A stretch of DNA of 64,000 bases from Lepidodermella squamata (taxonomy: Eukaryota > Gastrotricha), in NCBI GenBank assembly GCA_047495785.1, contig JBLDXI010000024.1, positions 4,402,001 through 4,466,000 of the forward strand, given 5' to 3'. Position 1 is the stretch's first letter; each line of letters opens with the position of its first letter. The translations under genes were made by a program, and so were the position numbers. Below the pieces are notes generated by a model. The model saw nothing but the letters and a program-made list of their open reading frames with translations. It made no database searches and was not told the origin of the DNA. Of the stretch, positions 60,001-64,000 are shown one piece after another.

Positions 60001-62734
60001 TGGCCGTGATCAATGATTACAGCCAAATTTATTCGTGGCTGAACAACAACCTTTTGCCGCAGTTTTTCACTGCCAACCAGTTGAGCAAGGGCTTGAAATT
60101 CAACGTGAAAAACGTCTACCAAGTTCTAAATCACGATGTGGTAGTTCTCGGGCCTATTCGCTTGAGACAACAAAGAGTGCGCTCAGGCAAGTTAGCTTAA
60201 ACAGTTCTCCCTTAAGCAGTTGAACAGTTAAAAACTTAAAAACCAAAATGGCTTGCTGCTGGCCCTGAAACGCATCCCAAACAAATTGAGAAGCCCAAGT
60301 TTAATAACTGTAGCCCTTGGATATTTCTAGCTCCACTAGCTCTATTTCTTGATTATCATTATAACATTGAAGAAACTAATTCGCTAAATCTGTGGCCTTT
60401 TTGACTAATCTACTGTTTGCCCTCAAGAGATCACCCCAAAACAAGTGATAATAAATTTAAAGTTTAAAGGCACCAGGACATTACACGATAACAGCTGTAC
60501 GGTTATTAACGAGCTTTCCAACAAAATCATTGTTGAGATTTTACTATAGTTGTAGCTATAATAGTGGCCGAAGGCGCCCAATTTAATATCCCACTCCACA
60601 CAAAAATATTGCAGCATTTAAACAATACAATATAAACACAAACAAATTTGGTTTTACACCAATAAGGGTCTTGAGGACAACACTCAACGTAACCGAATGA
60701 TTCACATGATTACCTCATTTCAGCCCCATGTTTGTTGGAGACTTCGGCGATTCCTCAGTATGTCAAGAAATTCACAGATCTGCTCGTTGTCAACACTACA
60801 AAGTGTCAAAATCAATACGTTGGCCAGCTTGGAGTTGGAGTGGACACTGAGGCCAGACAGTTTTCCAATTTCAATTGGACTTACAACTTAAATACTACTG
60901 CTTGGGTACCAGAGAACGTCACAACTGATCAGGCGCCATGGATCCATCGAGAAGATAGTGGGATCCCCTACTCAGGCTGGCAAGCTACCTACACTAGCGG
61001 TGGGTATTACGTTGATCTACCTGTGAATCTTGCGAAAGCTCAAGCATTCGTTTCTGGGCTTCAGTCGAGAAGATGGCTTGACAATGCAACTTCAGTCCTT
61101 TTCGTCGACATGGTTCTGTTCAATGCACAGGTCAACTTGTTCATTGCGGTGAAAGTAATTTTTGAAGCCCTGAGTGCTGGAGGCATGACTTATCATGCGA
61201 GGATGTATCCTCTTCAGCTCTACCAATACATCGGAGCCAGTTCGATCTTCGTTTTCGCCATTCAAGGAATTTGGATTTTGCTTGTTTTCTCGCATCTGGT
61301 CAAGATTTTCATCAAAATGAAGAAGGAAGGATTCACAAAGTTCCGAAAAGATGGATGGAACTTGTTGGAGCTGTGCCAGATATTGATAGCCTTGGCCATC
61401 GTTGGATTTTTCATAGCTCGAATTGTCGTAGTTATGAAAGCTGTTACGAGACTTCAAACCGATCGAACTTCTTTTGTGAATTTCGATCTTCTGGTCAACT
61501 GGGAAGCATTGATGGCCAATCTGTACGGCATCACCTTTTTCATGACGATGCTGCTGTTTTTCCGCCACCTCACCTTCAACAAGTACTGGTGCATGTTCTT
61601 AGGCACCCTTTCTAAGGGCAAAAATGACGTTCTCTCATTTCTGTTTGTTTTCACGCTGATCACGATTCTCTTCGCACAACTTGGCTACCTGAGCATGAAC
61701 ACAACTCGCGACGAGTTCCAGAGTTTCAGTGAATCGATTCTGACCCTTATTCAGAATATTATTGGCGTAAGCGGCTCTCTGATGTCGCTCAGCTTCACAT
61801 CGCGATTCATCATGTTATTTTGCATGGCTTACTCAACTATCGTCATGTTTTTGGCTGTTCAGGTCTTCATGACAATTATATCGGTTACCTATGGCCAAGT
61901 TGCCGATAACGTTGTGGAAAACACCGACTGGGACCACGAACTATCGAGTTACATGGCAGAGGAGTTATCATCCGCTGTTACTAAAGCGATCGCGAAGCAA
62001 GAAATAGCTCCGCCAGTTTTCGAACCTGTTGGAGAACGCAACCTTGCAAAACGTAAGCCCTCATCGAACTAATATAGCGCTTTTTATTCCATGTTACAAT
62101 AGTCGAACTTTCAATCCACCGCTTTTCACGATTCATTGAGACGCAAATTGCGGACGAAACCTATGAAAGAGTAACGAAACGCGAGCGTTGTTTGATGCAC
62201 TGGATGGACCTGAAGTTGCATGCTTCACGACTGCGGAGAGTGATGAACCCTCCTGCTCAGCGTCAGGTTCCTGCAACCATCGACAGCTCAACGAAGATCA
62301 AAGACCCTAAGCTGTTCCTACATGGCGACAAAATTGTAACGCAACGAGGTCATTTCGTTAAGAACATCGAACCACTTCCCGAGCCGATTCTTCTAGACTG
62401 GTCCCGCCAGATGCAAGTTAGCAATGCCAACCCACCAGTTTTGCCGAAGCAGATATTCATGCCTCAAATCGCCAAACCGGCTGTGCCTGACATCATGTTC
62501 AAGGAAAAGTATGTCACGAAAGAAAGCCCAGTAGCAAAGCCACCAGCTCCGAATCTATCACAAAAAGGACCGCAAAAAGGACCGCATGTCAGTCCGGGTC
62601 AGAAATCGCTGTGGGGTATGCTCTTCCCTAATAAGAAGCAGCCTGACAGTTTGCCAGTCGGGTCAGTTCGAGGAATGTACGACCCTAAGAAACAGGGTGG
62701 TCGCAGTCAGTTAAATGCATATCCAACACATTGA
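45044..62734 (+). CDS. Polycystin-1-like channel receptor with EGF, discoidin, FReD, PAN and sushi modules (copy C)
   Basis: 3,727 codons in 33 exons, fully in frame. Exons: 45044-45092, 45148-45261, 45314-45445, 45498-45593, 47215-47406, 47457-47648, 47701-47808, 47864-47962, 48011-48139, 48196-48204, 48257-48552, 48606-48837, 48898-49311, 49375-49474, 50664-50696, 50749-50870, 50929-51600, 51651-51796, 52091-52199, 52247-52645, 52697-52861, 52910-54394, 54448-54549, 54609-54710, 54764-54859, 54906-55001, 55058-55159, 55218-55427, 55484-56019, 57451-59545, 59596-60186, 60724-62052, 62103-62734. ATG 45044 is chosen by alignment with B exon 1 ([17 protein letters not shown]). An in-frame ATG four codons upstream (45032) is a possible alternative. 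It lacks three EGF exons found in A and B and has a diverged pore region. It is probably functional. Confidence 0.87.
46072..46843. mobile_element. MITE with TA duplication and triple CACTTGCGCA terminal motif
   Basis: TA flanks both ends (46070-46071, 46844-46845). Each arm carries CACTTGCGCA three times (left arm at 46076, 46091 and 46112; inverted in the right arm), then a longer inverted stretch through TCAGCCTGTTGTTCACCAG. The repeated subterminal motif is typical of transposase-binding sites. The loop holds a reverse-strand coding-like stretch (46306-46515). Confidence 0.75.
46306..46515 (-). other. Coding-like fragment inside the 46072-46843 element
   Basis: On the reverse strand a frame of about 70 codons reads in a balanced, protein-like way ([17 protein letters not shown], then [19 protein letters not shown]) and ends at TAA (46306-46308). 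It looks charged and helical. I do not recognise a family. No start or upstream exon is evident, and a frame break lies near the A-rich stretch at about 46515. It may be a captured host exon fragment or a transposase remnant. Confidence 0.35.
48196..48204 (+). other. 9-nt microexon (copy C)
   Basis: CTTACCCTC lies between GAACAG and GTAAGT. It gives A-Y-P-R-C-E-S across the junctions, homologous to 3186-3194. Confidence 0.78.
48257..54394 (+). other. Copy C discoidin, FReD1-4, PAN and sushi block
   Basis: Exon structure as in copy A. The discoidin exon is one codon shorter. In the second sushi module of exon 52910-54394 the copy differs most ([22 protein letters not shown]). Intron 49475-50663 is 1,189 bp, with a perfect 26-nt hairpin at 50093-50118 / 50155-50180 and no gene. 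Confidence 0.82.
50093..50180. repeat. Perfect 26-nt hairpin in FReD1 intron of copy C
   Basis: The arms 50093-50118 and 50155-50180 (AAATTTTTCTGCAATTTTTG at the left) are exact inverted copies with a 36-nt loop. It is probably a very small MITE or the ends of one. Confidence 0.65.
54448..55427 (+). other. Copy C C-terminal EGF cluster (three modules fewer)
   Basis: Six exons with seven modules, plus the eighth at 55484. The three modules that in copy A occupy 9501-9912 are absent: exon 54609-54710 is followed directly by the SAVC-type module (54764-54859). The GC donor after the first exon is retained at 54550. Confidence 0.8.
56020..57450. other. 1.4-kb intron in the stalk of copy C
   Basis: In copies A and B this intron is about 50 bp (11220-11272, 31414-31462). 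The added DNA is AT-rich with a GC-rich island at about 56700-56850. I recognise no element or gene in it. Confidence 0.6.
57451..62734 (+). other. Copy C stalk, PLAT, channel and tail
   Basis: PLAT and TM2 are nearly identical to copy A. The pore segment differs from both A and B between about 61606 and 61790 ([43 protein letters not shown]). The Cys of NTTC is replaced by Arg. The intron 60187-60723 starts with GC (TCAG|GCAAGT) and is 537 bp, against about 55 bp in A and 62 bp in B. The tail exon is the longest (632 nt). The transcript probably ends after AATAAA at 62813-62818. Confidence 0.82.
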
Positions 62735-62818
62735 ATGCAGAAACTGTAAAGCGATGACAACTTGGAAACATTTGTGAGTGATTTTTTGAACCAATCATTG
62801 ACGGTGCAACTGAATAAA

Positions 62819-64000
62819 AGACGTATCAATTTCTAATAACATTTCAAGTTTTTAAATCCGAATAAGCATTGCAGCAACAGACTGTATTAATGAATTCCAC
62901 GCGTGAAAACAGGAAACAGGAAACTACAGTATTAGAAATGATTTGTACCAACAAATTGTCTGATTATCTTCTGTCCAACGTCCAACAAAATGAACCTTTG
63001 CTGGGCATGAGTAATGCAAGTATCTTGAACAAAAGGCCAATCCAAGGCGCACGCTGATTGGTCATTCGACTTCCGGATGAGACATTATGGTCGTGCGAAC
63101 AAAAAGGTTTTTTGCTGCAAGCAATTTACCACCATTAATAAGGAGTTTACGCTCGTGGCCAATGGAAACCGTGCAGAGGGTATGGCAAGGTTAAACTTAC
63201 CGCAGCGGTACCACAATGAAACACATAAACATTAAAAATGCGAATAGTGCGACCTTGAAGCAGGCTGCCTCTCCTGTGCACCTGTTCGTTAGATATGAAT
63301 ATATGAAATGTCAAATATAGAAGAGGTGTTTGATCCTTAAATCATTCATAGTTTCCTGCATATCACACAAATTTCGATTAGTAAATGACTATATAGACTG
63401 TGTTAGTTAGTTCTCCGCATGAAAAGAGGAAACAGGAAACCATATGATTAGCAGTGATTTTGTCTTTCGAAAAACAAGAATAATGCTTTTACTTCAGGGG
63501 TTTCAGAGAGGGGGCCTCCGGCTCTCCGGCCCTCCGGCTGGCTGAAGCATCAGTGGTCGATACTCATGGAACAGAGCGCCGATATCAAGCCCCAAGATCA
63601 TCCGTCGCCTTGGTTCGATCGAGTCAGGAAACGAAAAAATCTTTGCCTCGAAGAAGCCACTCAAAGCGGTCGCCTGCCAGCTGGGTTCGCACAGAAATCA
63701 ATGCATCAACATCGCGGCGTTTGGATTGACTGCCGCATACACGAATGTCTCGACTTCTCGAATCTAAGAAGGCTGGTTTTGACCAATTATTGCAAGTTTT
63801 AGCCGATAGCCCCCATCCATTTCGAAAAAACACTTGTTTTGAAAATCGATTATTGGAATCGATATTAGTTCTACAGGCTTAACCTCAATTCGTAAAGCCA
63901 AGTGAAATAATGCGAACTTTCATTCACTAAGTTTTTCAGCATAATAGCGCATTTCTCAAACTAGTAGCAATTTACAGCAGTTTACCCATTTTAGTAGCGC
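62819..64000. other. Downstream flank of copy C
   Basis: No gene is supported. A short direct repeat (GGAAACAGGAAAC at about 62909 and AGAGGAAACAGGAAACC at about 63424) and the dispersed repeat copy at 63537-63722 are present. Confidence 0.45.
63537..63722. repeat. Second copy of the dispersed repeat
   Basis: Collinear with 39097-39313, including ACAGAGCGCCGATATCAAGC and TTCGCACAGAAATCAATG. Its position downstream of copy C mirrors the first copy downstream of copy B. Confidence 0.6.

Overview
The window is animal (metazoan) genomic DNA from an invertebrate with compact genes. Most introns are about 45-60 bp with GT-AG ends, exons follow domain borders, and every gene I can support is on the + strand. 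The domain vocabulary (EGF, discoidin, fibrinogen C-terminal, PAN, sushi/CCP, PLAT, polycystin channel) is metazoan. I cannot name the species. A sponge or another early-branching marine invertebrate would fit, but that is a guess.

Three tandem paralogues of one very large gene dominate: A (711-15748), B (20761-37302) and C (45044-62734). By hand-splicing, A has 36 exons (3,724 codons) and C has 33 exons (3,727 codons), both fully in frame. Copy B is the same gene with one +7 nt frameshift and one transposon inside a coding exon. Each encodes a signal peptide, ten EGF modules, a discoidin (FA58C) domain, four fibrinogen-related domains (FReDs), a sushi-like module, a PAN/apple module, three sushi modules, 8-11 further EGF modules, a GAIN-like stalk, then the polycystin-1 membrane part (TM1, PLAT, ten more TMs with the extracellular polycystin domain and a pore region). 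This is a polycystin-1-like protein whose ectodomain is built from adhesion and immune-lectin modules.

Between A and B lies an intronless secreted gene (16778-18217) resembling the Phytophthora GP42 'transglutaminase elicitor' family, joined to a CUB-like C-terminal domain. It has a TATA box and a poly(A) signal. Between B and C there is a relic (about 41124-41810) in which a polycystin-gene 5' fragment runs directly into an internally deleted copy of the transglutaminase-like gene. The ancestral repeat unit was therefore probably [polycystin - transglutaminase], with a fourth polycystin copy deleted.

Intergenic DNA and the larger introns are rich in foldback/MITE-like elements (33653-34696, 40125-41114, 42703-43664, 46072-46843, 19924-20220), short perfect hairpins and tRNA-derived sequence. 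The 33653-34696 element landed in a coding exon of copy B such that its TA duplication creates a GT...AG intron that can be removed in frame. A 9-nt microexon is conserved in all three genes and in the relic.

The likely biology is a surface family that binds sugars or other ligands and couples to a polycystin channel, neighboured by a secreted cross-linking enzyme. That functional link is inference from clustering only.
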